Program-made: the position numbers and the translations under genes
Notes under the pieces: generated by a model
What the model was told of the DNA's origin: nothing
The model's database searches: none
Seen by the model: only the letters and a program-made list of their open reading frames with translations
Shown: one piece after another, positions 21,511 to 35,294 of the stretch
Position numbering within the stretch: the first letter of the stretch is position 1
How the letters are laid out: every line of letters starts with the position of its first letter
Source: Bos javanicus
Lineage: Eukaryota; Chordata; Mammalia; Artiodactyla; Bovidae
Direction: 5' to 3'
Length of the DNA: 64,000 nucleotides
Assembly (NCBI RefSeq): GCF_032452875.1
Contig: NC_083878.1
Location: forward strand, 40,811,878-40,875,877

Positions 21511-22950
21511 AAAGATAAATAAGGAATAATGGGAGGCAATGAATTGTATGCACTTTTCCCCATTCTCTAACCAAATCATCGTAATTTATATTTTCAAAGA
21601 AGATCGTTGAGATCCCGAATTAACCAGACACACAAGGAAAGGCAGGTCACCTCCTTGAATGTGGTCAACCCATGCAGTCTTAGAACAGTTGATATTTTAA
21701 TTCTACAGTTAATTTCAGAATCATTTTTACTGCTCTCTCTACATTACAGCATTTGACTCATTTGTCTTTCAAAGGACTAGTAAACCTTAATTTGCTTTCA
21801 CAGCTTTGAATGGATTTTTATTCTTACCATTGCCTTTCAACTCATGTAATTTGAAAACAAAATGCAAACTGTAAAACTCAATCAGTTTGGTCATATTCTT
21901 TAATATCAATTTTTATATAATTAATCCCCAAACTGTGTTCAATTACTAACAATTAATCTTATGCACTTTGAGGGACAACACTAATTTCACACTTAGCAGC
22001 ATTTTAAAAGCAGGTGGTACAAATACTATAGGGAAAAAAGTCCCTCTCTAAGGAGTTATGCTTTATTATCACCAACTGGAGAATAAAAGTTCTTTTTCAT
22101 TGTAATCCACTGTACAGTCCCATGTTTCTTTAACTCTAGACTAGTAGAATTGTATAACAAACACACAAACAGAATTACACACTCTTTAATTACAGTTTTC
22201 AGTGCGACTACCAACCTCTTCAAAAAAGATCCTAAATTTTCCATGCTCTTTTGACACCCTTTTTGAGTTGGTATTCTTATCCATGTTATATGGTTAATTG
22301 GTTCTGTGAGATGTCAAACAATGGAACCATCACAGGACAAAGAATGGAACATCAGCTGATGGTAGAAAAATGGAAAATTCCTCATTATATAGGAAATGTC
22401 CACAGAAATCAAGAAATTCTAAATCACAATGTATTTCATTAGTGCCTAATACAAGTTATATTGATATAGAATTCTTTTATATATTACTGGCTTTTTAAAA
22501 ATTATGCTGATTTTAATTTGACAGAGCATATCTTATTAGTGACTTGTGTGTTCATAAGTATTTACCCCTAATACTTGGTATCTAAAGATGATATCAAGTC
22601 TGAATCATACTAAAATAATTTTTAGAATACCATTTTGATTTCTTCTAATAATTCATAGTCAATGACTATGAATAAACCAAGTTTTGAATTACCTCCCAGT
22701 GTCAGAAAAACAAAGAATACATGTTGCATTGTGTGCACAGTGTTTGGCAAAAGGTGCACAGTTATCATTTACTTTGGTCTTTCATGATTTTGACCTTTTA
22801 GGTGCTTCTTGTTAATAATTGGGTGATGATGAGTTGTAGCCAATTTTAATGTTTGTAATTCACACTCAGATATGCAAATTGATGAGACATTATAAATATT
22901 TAAATTATACAGACAATTTATAGTGCAAAGTGGCATAGCTCAAGGGGCTG
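21511..22950. other. AT-rich non-coding DNA
   Basis: No gene or clear repeat was seen across about 1.4 kb. Short open frames (22056-22244, 22251-22442) have no recognisable content. Confidence 0.4.
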
Positions 22951-22954
22951 AGCA

Positions 22955-23125
22955 ATAGCCTGAGAACTCAGAGCTGTGCATTTTAATTTTGATTAACTTT
23001 CAGTGTGACCACAGGCATAGTACCTTAATCTCACTGTATCTTGGATAAATAATCTATAATATGTGTGTAACAATTTCCTTCCTGTAGTTGAGGTGAGGAA
23101 TAACTATAAAACTCAATGGTTTAAA
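22955..23125 (+). mobile_element. MIR SINE
   Basis: The order of blocks follows the MIR core in sense: TGTGACCACAGGC, then CCTTAATCTCACTGTATCTT, ATAATATGTGTGTAACAAT and TTGAGGTGAGGAATAA. An ancient tRNA-derived mammalian SINE, diverged as expected. Confidence 0.65.
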
Positions 23126-23197
23126 ATAAAAGACAGATAGATATATATATTTACAAATAAAAGACCAATATGAGGCTAAAGATTTTATGGGTTTAAA

Positions 23198-24226
23198 GAG
23201 ATGGGAATACCAGACTACCAGACCACCTTAACTGTGTTCTGAAAAATCTGTATGCAGGTCAAGAAGCAACAGTTAGAACCAAACATGGGACAACAGACTG
23301 GTTCCAAATAGGGAAAGGAGTACATCAAGGCTATATATTGTCACCCTGCTTATTTAACTTATATGCAGAGTACATCATGTGAAATGCCGGGCTGGATGAA
23401 GCACAAGCTGGAATCAAGATTGCTGGGAGAAATATCAATAACCTCAGATATGCACATAACACCACACTTATGTAAGAAAGCAAAGAAGAAATAAAGAGCC
23501 TCTTAATGAAAGTGAAAGAAGAGAATGAAAAAGTTGGCTTAAAACTCAACATTCACAACTAAGATCATGGTATCTGATCCCATCACTTCATGGCAAAGAG
23601 ATGGGGAAACAACAGAAACAGTAAGAGACTTTATCTTTTTGGTCTCCAAAATCACTGCAGATGGTGACTGCAGCCATGAAATTAAAAGACGCTTGCTCCT
23701 TGGAAGGAAAGCTATGACCAACCTAGACAACTTATTAAAAAGCAGAGACATTACTTTGCCAACAAAAGTCTGTCTAGTCAAAGCTATGGTTTTTCCAGTA
23801 GTCATGTATGGATGTGAGAATTGAACTATAAAGAAAGCTGAGTGCCAAAGAATTGATGCTTTTGAACTGTGGTGTTGGAGACAACTCTTGAGAGTCCCTT
23901 GGACTGCAAGGAGATCCAACCAGTCAATGCTAAAGAAAATCAGTCCTGAATGTTCATTGGAAGGACTCATACTGAAGCTGAAACTCCAATCCTTTGGCCA
24001 CCTAATGAGAAGAACTGACTGCTCATTGGAAAAGACCCTGATGATGGGAAAAATTGAAGGCAGGAGAAGGGGATGACAGAGGATGAGATGGTTGGATGGC
24101 ATCAATGACTTGATGGACATGAGTTTGAGTAAGCTCCGGGAGTTGGTGATGGACAGGGAGGCCTGGTGTGCTGCAGTCCATGGGGTCGCAAAGAGTCAGA
24201 CATGACTGAGCTACTGAACTGAACTG
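23198..24226 (+). mobile_element. BovB LINE, 5'-truncated
   Basis: A sense BovB copy from within the reverse transcriptase domain to the CTGAACTGAACTG tail. It keeps recognisable stretches such as SPCLFNLYAEYIM, but the catalytic YADD box has become YAHN (near 23446) and stops break the frame. The 193-codon minus-strand frame at 23539-24120 is antisense to the element. No clean TSD. Confidence 0.93.
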
Positions 24227-24340
24227 AGGCATTGTGTTGTGTCGTGCACACCTAGCTAAAACAAATGGCCCATTGTCATGAGAAGAATCCCATATCTCAA
24301 TATAGAAACTTTATTAAAGTACATGTTACATACAAATTTT

Positions 24341-24387
24341 TCACATCCATACAGTCCAACTCCTCCAGTAGTCATGTATGGATGTGA
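24341..24387. repeat. 12-bp inverted repeat at a BovB 5' junction
   Basis: TCACATCCATAC (24341-24352) and GTATGGATGTGA (24376-24387) are perfect reverse complements. The right arm is normal BovB. The left arm, together with AGTCCAACT at 24353-24361, is the inverted form of nearby BovB text in scrambled order. Confidence 0.85.
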
Positions 24388-24796
24388 GAATTGGACTGTT
24401 AAGAAGGCTGAGTGCCGAAGAATTGATGCTTTTGAACTGTGGTGTTGGAGAAGACTCTTGAGAGTCCCTTGGACTGCAAGGAGATCCAACCAGTCCATTC
24501 CAAAGGAGATCAGTTCTGGGTGTTCTTTGGAAGGAATGATGCTAAAGCTGAAACTCCAGTGCTTTGGCCACCTCATGCGAAGAGTTGACTCATTGGAAAA
24601 GACTGTGATGCTGGGAGGGATTGGGGGCAGGAGGAAAAGGGGACGACAGAGGATGAGATGGCTGGATGGCATCACCAACTCGATGGACATAAGTTTGGGT
24701 TAACTCCGGGAGTTGGTGATGGACAGGGAGGCCTGGCGTGCTACGATTCATGGGGTTGCAAAGAGTTGGACACGACTGAGCAACTGAACTGAACTG
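24362..24796 (+). mobile_element. BovB LINE 3' part (ART2A-like), 5'-truncated
   Basis: Sense copy about 435 bp long with the subtype marker GCTACGATTCATGGGG. It encodes a C-terminal piece of the polyprotein in the frame 24278-24703. It lies about 135 bp downstream of another BovB in the same orientation. Its 5' junction is rearranged (see the inverted repeat entry). Confidence 0.92.
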
Positions 24797-26639
24797 AACA
24801 TAGAAATTAAAATTTCATAATAGCTTTCAGACACTCACATGAACATTCATTACTAACTCAGCTTTATTCTTTGTTCCCTATTTCCCAGAATGCTATCTAA
24901 ATTTTCCAAATGTATAATAATGCATTTTAAAATGCTTTATTAGGTATAGTCTTTGAAGGAAACCTTTTCCCCTCTCTTCCTCGCAATGCCTAGGTTTTCA
25001 CTAGCTACTTAAACTTGCACTAGAAAAACAAAAATTATACAAAAGAATTCAACTTAAAAGTAGGACATTACAAACATCACACTCAAATTCATGGCAATTT
25101 GTAGCAAAGAGGAAATCTCTATTTTTAAACTTACCTAGTTGTCCTACCTGTTAAATAATATACTATATCTTGAGAGCCACGTAATATGTAGGCACAACTG
25201 GTGAGTTGATGTTGGAATCTGAGTCTCTTTAATTTCCATACATTGGAATATCCATCCTTTTAACTTAATAAATAGCTCTGCAACATTGGATTTCAGCAGG
25301 GAGGCCCTTCTCCAGTTGTGGAGCCATACAATTTGGAGTCCTTGTGTCTTCTAAAAGCCTCCGTTGCATTGTGAAACCGATATTTAGAAAGCTCTAGCAA
25401 ACTAACACCTGTTAAACATAAATCACATACAGAAATCTACAACTGGACAAGCTCAGGAAGATATAATAGATTGTATCCATGGAGAACCTCACGATGAATT
25501 AAGAAAGCCTTAAACTTAATACTATGACCTGACAGGTACACTGACTTATGAAGAACTGTAATGTGGGAATTAGACTGAATGCCAGATGGCTTCTAGAAGT
25601 CAGATTTAAAAAAAAAAAAGAAGAAGAAATTGCAGTCAATGATAAGCACAGGTAGGGAGCCTGAGGAAGAAAATGCAGTGACTATGTTTTAAAATAACAC
25701 ACACAGATGAACTATTATTTTCCACTATATTCTCTTTCTTTTGTTTCTCCCAGCCAGCTCAATGGAAAGTAGTAATGTTTGACTAGTTACAAGCCTAATA
25801 CCAGATGCCAGTTTGAACAGGTGCAGAAACAAAGAATAGAACACTTCCATTTGGAACATCATCAGTTTTCCTCTTTATGGAGTCCCTGATATGCTTTGTG
25901 GGAACTCACCTACTAGGTTTCTTATTGTTATTCCCCTGCTTGGGAGAAATTCTATTTGATGAATATATAGCATGTTCCCTTAGTCAATGGAAAGGATTAA
26001 ATAGAGGGATGGCTGTTAATTTTTCTGGGACCTGGTGTAATTCCAAAAGGTCACCATGGTGAAAGGATACAGCACTGGAATTTTGAGAGCACCCTAAGTG
26101 GAAATTTGCCTTTTCCCTTTTACCATCACTACTTGATTATAAAGTGCTATGACATACTTCTACCAGTGAAAGATGATGGCTTTTGGCACCACCTATTATC
26201 ATTGTTAAATGTGTGGTCAGTCAGTACTAGGGACTCAAACAAACAGGCAGCTGGTTCTATACAGCTGGTTGGTAAATTGCATGCAGTCAGACAGAGGAAC
26301 ACAATATCCCTCCTCTGTAGGTGGTCTCTGTTTCATTAGGTTTCCAATTGATGTTGCTGCACGGTAATCCAAAAATGTGTGAGGGGAACATCGCTCTCAT
26401 TTTTCATTAACACTCTTTCGCAAATGCATTGGAGGCAGGTAACAAAACAGATCTTTGCCAGGCTTACTTTTATCCTTTTGGAAACTATTGCATATCCAAC
26501 ATCTCTGCTGGGTGCTCAGTTTCTACTCTTTTAGAGTCACGGTTTGATATAATGAACTTCCTTAAGGAAGTGGTGGAAATAGTAGAAGAGCTGCTAATCT
26601 TTGAAAGACAAATTTGGGAATTGGGGATTAGCAGATGCA
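24797..26639. other. Non-coding DNA
   Basis: About 1.8 kb without a recognised element. A purine run (poly-A then AAGAAGAAGAA) sits near 25608. Open frames at 25877-26062, 26106-26339 and 26429-26650 show no domain, and I do not call a gene. Confidence 0.4.
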
Positions 26640-26842
26640 AACTATTATGAGAGAATGGAGAAACAATAAGGTCCTACTCTATAGCACAGAGAACTATATT
26701 CAATATTCTGTGATAAGCCATAATGGCAAAGAAAATGAAAAAGAATCTATGTGTCTCATTGAGTCGCTTTGCTGTACAGCAGAAATTAACACAACACTGT
26801 AAATCAATTATACTTCAATAAAATTAAGAAAATAAAAGACAA
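26640..26842 (+). mobile_element. L1 3' UTR fragment
   Basis: Sense 3' UTR of a ruminant L1: CTATAGCACAGAGAACTATA, CAATATTCTGTGATAAGCC, GTACAGCAGAAATTAACAC, then CAATAAAATTAAG. About 200 bp long, strongly 5'-truncated. Confidence 0.87.
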
Positions 26843-28879
26843 GTCATTTAGGAACATCAGCTTATATATAATAATGAATAGCAAATGCTTACTAAAGTTA
26901 GATGGACAAAGAAAAAAAATAGATGATGCCTACTGTCTCAGGAAGTCTACCAGAAATGTGTAAACCATGAAATGTTTTTGAGCAATGTTAGTGATCATCT
27001 CAACAGAATTCCTTATTTAAATTTCATAAATGAGGAAATGGAAGCTTACTTTACACTGGTTCTGGCTCTCCCATCACAGTGCAGTTACTGACAACAACTA
27101 AGACTAAAAAGCAGGACCTTTAACTTGTGCCCTGTTCAACATGCCATGTTCAATGCCTACTATGTAGGTGCAGTAACTACTAAGAACTATATAATTCATA
27201 TCGCCTGCTTCCATGAGCCTACATCATACAGTCTATTCATAAAGTTATATCAAGAAATGATCTAAAATAGTCTCCAGTTTGTAGCTTTTGAAGAAGTCAT
27301 TCAGGATTATGTGTGAGTAGAAGTGCTAATTTCCAGGTGTAAAACATATGGTGTCACACATATCCTATAGATTTCCTGAGACAAGAGTCATCATCTCTGT
27401 TTTTCCTCCTATCACCAGCTTCAGTTCCCATGGTATTGTTGGCTTGAAAGCCTATCCTTGATGGCAAATCCAGTGATGCCAATGGTGCCACTCTGTCTTG
27501 ATCATATCCAGAAGTCTCATTCCCAAGATGAGAGTGGGCATCTTTCAGATGACCTACCTCTTTTGTCTAACTCCAGAAAAATGGGGGCTTCCTGCATTCC
27601 TGGCAACCATGCTGGGACTCTGGTTGCAGTGTTTTCTGGATTAATGAAGGAGACCTAATGCACAGGCTTATTCACCTGGCACAATCTCAGAGGAACTCTG
27701 GCTCCATGGGTTCCACATTTTTCTCTTCTGCTCTCATTGAGCCACATCTTTATTCCCTCTGCTCCTAGGAATTTTTTACTTCAGTAAATACAGAATCTCC
27801 ATCCTTTAGTCATTGACTTCGACATACACCGTGAAACTGAACCATAGCCTTTTTTTCCCCCTCAGGAATATTCATACAGCTAGTTTAAGACTAATGTTAT
27901 CATCCCAGAATATGACTATCAAGAAAAAGAATGACTAATTTCAAACTATTAAAAATCTTCAGAATATTTTATATGTATAAATACAGAATACTTTATATGT
28001 AATAGAGTTAGCTCAAATTTTCCAGTATGTAGTATACTCATTTCTTTGCCATAGATTTTACACACTACCCACTGTGGTTCATCTTTGTTCTATTTTAAGA
28101 GCATCAAATCCTCATCACCAAGGAGAGCATTATATAGGTAACAGTAGCAGATAAAAGAAAAATAGATGTCAGATTTTAGTTACATTATTTTCTTGTAATT
28201 AAAAGTCATGGAATTAATCATATCCTATTTCTTATACTATGAGTAAGGAGAACACACTAATCACATAATCAAAATAAATGGTATGTATACTAAGTGCATC
28301 ACAGTGCCTCCAGCCATACATTAATTTCATTTGTAAAAGTCAGCTGTCTCAAAGTTTCTTGCCAATTTATCAGCAAAAAATAAGCAAAAATGGTTAGTAA
28401 ACTGAGAAACTTAAAAATATACAAAGTAGACACTAAGAGTCTTAGAAAAAATATTTCCTTGATTCATATCAATGCACATATTATTTATGTGTAAAGTTAA
28501 ATGGAAGTACTTAATCATAGATATTTGTCATTAGGCTCCTTTGTTTAATGTCATATATGTAGATCTAAAAATTCACCTTAATGGGATTATATTAAAAGCA
28601 CTGTTTCAGGATGATGTTCAAACAGTGTATTTTGCTTACAATTTTTGCTTAAGTAAAAAAGATATGGTGGGTTTCAATAGTATGTGCATGGTATGATGAA
28701 ACCCTTTGCTCCATTAGTGGGTTTCTCTCTCAGGGCTATATCTTTCATGAAATCTTTACACCAGGAATCTTTACCCCAGGTTCAGAGTTGCTTGAGAGGT
28801 ATAGTAGTCAGGCCTAAAACAGATACTTTTAGAATTTAATTTCTAGATAGAATGTGATGTTAGAAATAATGAAATAAAT
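26843..28879. other. Non-coding DNA
   Basis: No gene recognised. A weak MIR-like block (CATAAATGAGGAAATGGAAG) lies near 27025. The frame at 27458-27658 has no recognisable domain. Confidence 0.4.
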
Positions 28880-29405
28880 AAATGGAGAGAGTAACATGGA
28901 TATATATATACACTGCTGCTGCTGCTGCTAAGTCACTTCAGTCATGTCCAACTCTGTGTGACCCCATAGACGGCAGCCCACCAGGGTCCCCCGTCCCTGG
29001 GATTCTCCAGGCAAGAACACTGTAGTGGGTTGCCATTTCCTTCTCCAATGCATGAAAGTGAAAAGTGAAAGTGAAGCCGCTCAGCTGTTAGCGACCCCAT
29101 GGACTGCAGCCTACCAGGCTTCTCCATCCATGGGATTTTCCAGGCAAGAGTTCTGAAGTGGGGTGCCATTGCCTTCTCTGGTATATACACTAACATATGT
29201 AAATAGATAGGCAATGGGAATTTGTTGCAGGGAACTCAAACCAGGGCTCTGTAACAACCTAGGGTGGGATGGGGAAGGAGATGGGAGAGAGGTTCAAAAG
29301 GGAGGGGACATATATATACCTAGGGCTGATTCATGTTAATGTTTGACAGAAAACAACAAAATTCTGTAAAGCAATTATCCTTTAATAAAAAAATAAATTA
29401 ATTAA
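28880..29405 (+). mobile_element. L1 3' UTR interrupted by a SINE
   Basis: Sense ruminant L1 3' UTR split by a BOV-A2 at 28915-29181. The right part carries AGGGAACTCAAACCAGGGCT, GAGGGGACATATATATACC and GGCTGATTCATGTTAATG, then a short A-rich tail near 29388. The nest shows the L1 was in place before the SINE. Confidence 0.88.
28915..29181 (-). mobile_element. BOV-A2 SINE (dimeric BovA)
   Basis: Two antisense BovA monomers joined by the linker GAAAGTGAAAAGTGAAAGTG, with a GCTGCTGCTGCTGCT tail at the left. A 10-bp TSD, TATATACACT, lies at 28905-28914 and 29182-29191, within the host L1 3' UTR. Confidence 0.94.
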
Positions 29406-32400
29406 AAGAAATAATGAAAACTCCACTGAGAGGGTGAATTACAAATTTAAATATCCAAATAATAGAATTTGGAGCATGTCTATGTTATCACAGGGGAACC
29501 AGATCACTTGCCACAAATGATTTATGTTCGTTGATGAAATGAGAAGAAAAATATAGTTTTGGGGGTTTTGTAACAAAAAGTTAGAGTATCAGTTAGCACC
29601 TGCAATGCTGAAAGTAACAGAAAACCCCACTCAAAATAGCCTACATGATAAAGGAGATTGATTGCTCAAGCAAGAAAAAACAAGAGGCAGGGCAAACTTC
29701 AGGGCTACTTGACGCGGAGGCTGTTGATTACTCAGGGTTTGCCTCTCTAGGTCTCTGTGGATTAGGGCAAGGGCCCCATCCCAAGTCTGCCTCTCCCTGA
29801 GGTGAGCTGATGGTGCCTAGCCTCAGTGGACTTTGCTTCCTTTCCAGTTCATGGGAGAAAAATTTTTAAGCCAGTCAATAAGATTCTCCTGGGGCTGGGA
29901 GACTGAGAGTAGGGTCAGCTTTCCCTAAAAATATGGAGTATGTAGAGAAGGAATAAATACATAACTCTTCTACCCTCCCCTCCAAATTCTAGTTTCCGAA
30001 AGGAAGGGGAATGTGGGTAGATAACTAGTATTTTTACGTTATAAAATTAGGCAGAATTTTCCAATTAGATTTGACATGTATCAGAGAGATATATTAGCAT
30101 AATGCCCATGATTTTATTTAGGAAAAATATCAGGAAATTTTAAACTTAAAATCTTAGCATATGGAAGGATTTCTATTACAAGAGATATAGAAATTGAACC
30201 TTACAAAACGTGAGGTTTGGGGGAAATGGAGAATCACATTTTTTTACTATCAATAATATTGAGGAAAGGTATATGGAATAGTTTATATTTTTTTGCCGGC
30301 ATCACTTTAAATTTTCACATCCAATAACCCTCACTGCTTTTGTCTTTTGTTCTTTTTAGGCCATGGAAAAAAATGAAAACTCTTTTAAAAACTAACAATC
30401 AGAGCTGCCTGGTTGACAAGGGAGCCTTGGGTTTCAAGGAAACCCTGAAGCAAGGATTCTAAATCAAAGATACAGGGGCAATTTGAGTTTGCATTTAAGA
30501 TCCATCTGTGTGTAGCAGTTGCCGTGTGTAATATTCAACTGATGCATAAGCACTGTGAAGAAATCTCTATTACAATCTCTGATGACACTACAACACTCTA
30601 TGTATTTCATAATATAATTGTAGATAGAAACTTGGTTTGCTTTATTCAAATGATGACTGTTCCTTAAAAGCAGAACTTGAAAATTAACTTTATCTACATA
30701 ACTGATCAACCTAAGTATTATATATACTATTCTATACCTAGCAATGAGCAGTGTTTTAAAATAAAATATATAGAAAATGAAATCCCTTCACAGAAGCTAA
30801 TTATCTCTCATTTCAAGTAAGAAATATGATATGATGCCTTGAATAGTTGTTCAATTTATATGGCAAATAGTATTATACTGACCTAATATAAAAGGAAGCT
30901 GTGGGGGAATTTCTATGAAAAAACAAATAGCAACAACTAAGAAACCTAAATGGATTGTAATCCTCCCACCTCAAAATCAGAGCAGTGACTTGACTTAACC
31001 AGTGGGAAATAAGTTCTTTGGAGTCTGCATTTCCAAGGAGTTGCAGTTGGCTTTTCATGCAGTGGTTATTCTCCTTTTTTAAATGAACTTGTGTATACAT
31101 CAGTAGCTAGGGGAAAGCAAATTTCTCCTTCAGTCAAATAAAAGTTCAACGTTAGGAAAGAAAGTTGAAGAAATTTGTGAGCATCCTTTCCTTTTTTGTG
31201 CTTTTAGAGAATGTAGGTACATTTCTGTAGCAAAGGAAAGCGTTCTTCTCAAGAATCTTTGAATTTTCTACGTAGACTTAGAAAACAGTGTTGCTGGCAT
31301 TGTTTACTTGAGTAATACTTTTCAGTCATATGCAAGCTGTTTTAGCGGGGAGGGGGCTGCTACCTTAGATACAACTTTTGAAAGAAAAAAATGAATACAG
31401 TGACACATATACTTCTGAATCAGATTATTTTGTTTGTATGGTCGGATACCATATGGATGGAATTTTTTCCCAATCTTCATTTTTCCTTCATAAATGTCTT
31501 TACAATACCAGCACAATTTGTGAAAAGATCTTTTAATTATCAATATAAACTAGAAAACTCAAGTTCTAATCTATGTCACACATCTCCGCCTTTAAGTTTC
31601 TATTCATTTCATTTTTGAGGCTACGTGGGCATTCTTGTTTAATTAGGAATATGAGTGGTAGAATCTGAGGTCTCAAATTATTAGCCAAAGTCACTGGGTT
31701 ATCTCCTTAAAGCTGATCAGATAGGTTTTCTTTCAACCATCCTATTACAGGAGGTTTTTGTAAACTAGTGTTATAAACGATTATTTTTAGTTAAGAGAAG
31801 CCCCAGGAAAGATTAAAAAAATGGGTATAAAGACATTCCAGTTCTTGATCTTATCTTTTTCTCATCTCAAGCTTTAGAGAGTCTTGCTGGAAGAACACAA
31901 GGAAAGGCAGGAAGGCTTCTTACAGATCTTTGAGACCTCCTTCCACTCAAATCCCAGGGGAGCTAGAACGCTATACCTCTGTGGTTCAAAAAGTCTTTGG
32001 ACCAGAAAAGGGGCCTTTATCTGCCAACATTTCAAACATATTCAATCAAATATTGATCTAGAAAATCAGCTACTTTTTCCTCTAGCAAAGAAATTAAATT
32101 AGTACTACCTACTGAAGGTCTTATACATGGTCCTTGGGAAGATAATGATGGTACCCTAGGCTGTTCCTAGGATCAAAAGTTTATATGGACACCAAACTGA
32201 TTTAACATTTTCTGTAATGCTTGGAGACAAAAGGGTGAAAGATCTGCTTGCCAATAGTAATGTGCTGGAGATTATCTCATGTGGCGAGTCCTTGCATCAA
32301 GAAGCCAGGTTATGGTTTTCAAATCCATCTCATCTCTGAAAATAAAAGGAATGGAATGTGGCCTGTTTCACCTCACTGAAAGGTTTTCATCACCAGAAAT

Positions 32401-34550
32401 ATCTGATGGCTCTTATTCAAGTTGACAGGAGCACATGTTTCTCTGACTCATAAACAGTCCTTCTCTCTATTGTGTCCTGTTTCCAAGGAGTACCGGATGT
32501 TATGTTATTAAAGAACAGGAGGCTTGTCTGCCTATTCGTCCATAAATATGAAGGTAACAAAAAAGTGATAAAAAGCTTCACAAATCCTAAAATCTTTTGG
32601 AATAGCAAATGTAATTTATAAAATAATGTGTCTGAGTTAGTGTATGATAGAAAAGACCATTTTTAGCCTCTATATACTGAAAAATGTGACAGCCCAATTT
32701 TAACTAGAAATGTTAGGTTGTTTATCTCTTCCAGTGCCTACAATTTATTTATATGTTACATTTACTTATAGTCCTAAATAGTTCTTTTTCTTGAGATGTC
32801 TTTGAATTTTTCTTTACTTTGTCAAGGAAATGAGAATGGATTGCATACCTTACAAATTGAACATGCACATATCGAAAGTTTCATAAATGAGTAAAACTAG
32901 GAAAACAAACTCTCCTTGAATCTTAAAAATGGGGTAGCCATGGCCATCAGCATTATGAACCTACTAATTACAAGGCAGCATTGCAGAGACTAAGTGTGTG
33001 GACACCCACTTTACTCAGCAAATTAACGCTTTTCAGGCTATGAGATTATTAGTTGTTTGACACAGAGGTTAGATTCTTAGGTAAGATGAGGTATATTTTG
33101 AAAATCTGGCACTGACTTTGGGTTTTTAATGCTATTGATCTTTTTTGGGAAGATCATTTCAAACATTGTCACCATGAGGTTACTTGTTAATTCTTTTGAC
33201 TGAACTGACTGATAATGCAACCAAACAGTTTCTCTAAAGTGACTTGTTTTAAGCAATGTGGCAATATGGTCAAATAATTATGGAAAGAAATAGTGTTCAT
33301 CAGTGACAACTACTATCAGTCACTTTGCTAAGTAACAAGAATACAGCAATGACCAAAAATATACATGGATCCTGCTCTCAAATAACTGCATAGTAAATAT
33401 AACATTCCTTCTGTGATAAGAGATGTGAAGAGGTACAGACATTTGTTAAGCACCTGGTTTGGGCAGAGCATTTTGTTTATTCATAAATCAACATGGAAAC
33501 TTGTATGAAGGTTAAAAAGAATTGCAAGTGGAAGAACTAAGCAGATCTGACTTAATGGAATTCATGCAGAAAAAAATGCATAAGAAGAGTTGTGCTTATG
33601 GCAAGCTTAGGAGGAGAGACCATGTGATGTGACTTTCCAAATAACTCAAGCAGTTTTGGAATGATTGACAGGAGTCCAGGGTATAGATTAAGGAAGGAAA
33701 AAGGCCTCTGTGTATTTGACACTGGTCACATGTTTTAGGTGCCTTTTCTGGGAAGTACAACTTAAAAGGGTTATTGAAAATCTGGTAGTGTCCCAAGGAG
33801 CTGACTCTGTACAGTGAAAGGTCCAGAAACCACATCTATGAGAAACATTTGAATAAAGTGGGAAGCTTGGCAAAGAGAAAACAAGGGAGATTATGATAGT
33901 GTCTTTAAATAATTAATATGCTGTCATGGAAGATGAATTAGATAATGTTGTATAGCCATACATGACCGATCTTAGACCAACCAAAGGGTGGAAGTTACAA
34001 GATTAGGTTTAACATTAATGATGAACCTTTCAACAATAAAAGCAAGTTGAAAATGTAATGCGCCCCTTTGTGAGGTATGGATTCTATGGCATCAGAAATG
34101 CTCAAGTAGTGGCTTGAATTAAAAACATTTTTCGAGAATGCTAAGCAAAGATTTTTTAACATTAACTGAGGCACTAGATCAAATATTTTCTAAGGTCTTC
34201 CACCTCTGATTTTCTATGATTTTGTATTATGTTTGATGGAAAAATTTGTCTTCTAAAATGTAAAATGTTCATCTTTTTTCCTGCAGAAATCTAGTAAGTC
34301 TATCACTGTGGGAGAAGAATAAATCACATACAGTCTCTGATTTCCAGCTGCTGCAGCCTAGTAGACAGAACAAGCATTTGAAAACAAAGAAGTGACTCAG
34401 GATGAATTCAGTGCTGTGACACAGTTATATGCAAACTTCTCTGAGAAAATATGATAGCATTCAATCCTGATGGAGGTGGTAACAAGGGAAAAGCAGAAAA
34501 GCCTAACAGATGAGGCAAGATATAATTCTTCCTGCTTTTGTTTTCTTTTT
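29406..34550. other. Long non-coding stretch, few repeats
   Basis: About 5.1 kb with no clear young element, the longest such interval in the window. Some parts read like very old dispersed repeats (29590-30020, 33290-33430, 34310-34400), but I cannot name them. Open frames here are all under 82 codons and show no domain. An exon of a flanking gene cannot be excluded by eye, but nothing supports one. Confidence 0.4.
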
Positions 34551-34559
34551 AAGGTATAT

Positions 34560-34693
34560 GTGCATGCGTGCTCAGTCACTTCAATTTTGTCTGACTCTTT
34601 GTGACCTTACAGACTGTAGCCCCTGGGGCTCCTCTGTCCATGGGACTCTCAGGGCAAAAATACTGGAGTAGGTTGCCATGCCCTCCTCCAGGG
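34560..34693 (-). mobile_element. BovA-type SINE, truncated
   Basis: Antisense body from GCTCAGTCACTTCAATTTTG to CCCTCCTCCAGGG, without the tRNA-like head. A short repeat, AAGGTAT, at 34551-34557 and 34698-34704 may be the TSD. Confidence 0.88.
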
Positions 34694-34816
34694 TTTGAAG
34701 GTATGGATGAAACATAAAAAGAGTCAGTGATCCAAAGCAAAGTGCACATTTTGTTACCTTCTGCCAAGGTGCTTCAGTTTACTGTGTGATATTTGCACGC
34801 AAGTTTAGTCAAGTAT

Positions 34817-35029
34817 TCCCTGGTGGGTCAGAAATTAAAGCATCTACCTGCAATGTGGGAGACCTGGGTTCAATCCCTGAGTTGGGAAGATCCCCTGGGG
34901 AAGGAAATGGCAACCTACTCCAGTATTCTTGCCTGGAGAATCCCATGGATGGAAGAGCCTGGTGGGCTACAGTCCACGGGGTTGCAAAGAGTCGGACACA
35001 ACTGAGCTACTTCACTTTCACTTTTTCAC
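34817..35029 (+). mobile_element. Bov-tA SINE
   Basis: Sense copy from TCCCTGGTGGGTCAG through B-box-like GGGTTCAATCCC to a TTTCACTTTTTCAC tail. A 13-bp TSD with one mismatch lies at 34804-34816 and 35030-35042 (TTTAGTCAAGTAT / TTTAGTAAAGTAT). Confidence 0.95.
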
Positions 35030-35294
35030 TTTAGTAAAGTATATTTCTGTATCTGTCCAATATTGAGTCCTATATTCAATACAGAGAATAGAGATGTAGA
35101 GCCTAGTTGTAGAGTCCATATGTAAGCTATAGAATGTGTATATTTGTGTTAGGCATAATAAGCTTTATGGATATATAAACAAAATTGTGTTAATCCTAAC
35201 ATATTATATAACTTTTGCACCCAAAGTATTTTATTTATTTTTATTAAATACCTCCACTTGCAGATAAGCAATTTCCTTCCTCTATAGTGGTTTT

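Noticed and set aside
23539..24120. 193-codon minus-strand frame
   Set aside because: Antisense shadow of the BovB reverse transcriptase at 23.2-24.2 kb.
29406..34550. Hidden gene in the longest repeat-poor interval
   Set aside because: All frames are under 82 codons with no recognisable domain or paired splice sites.
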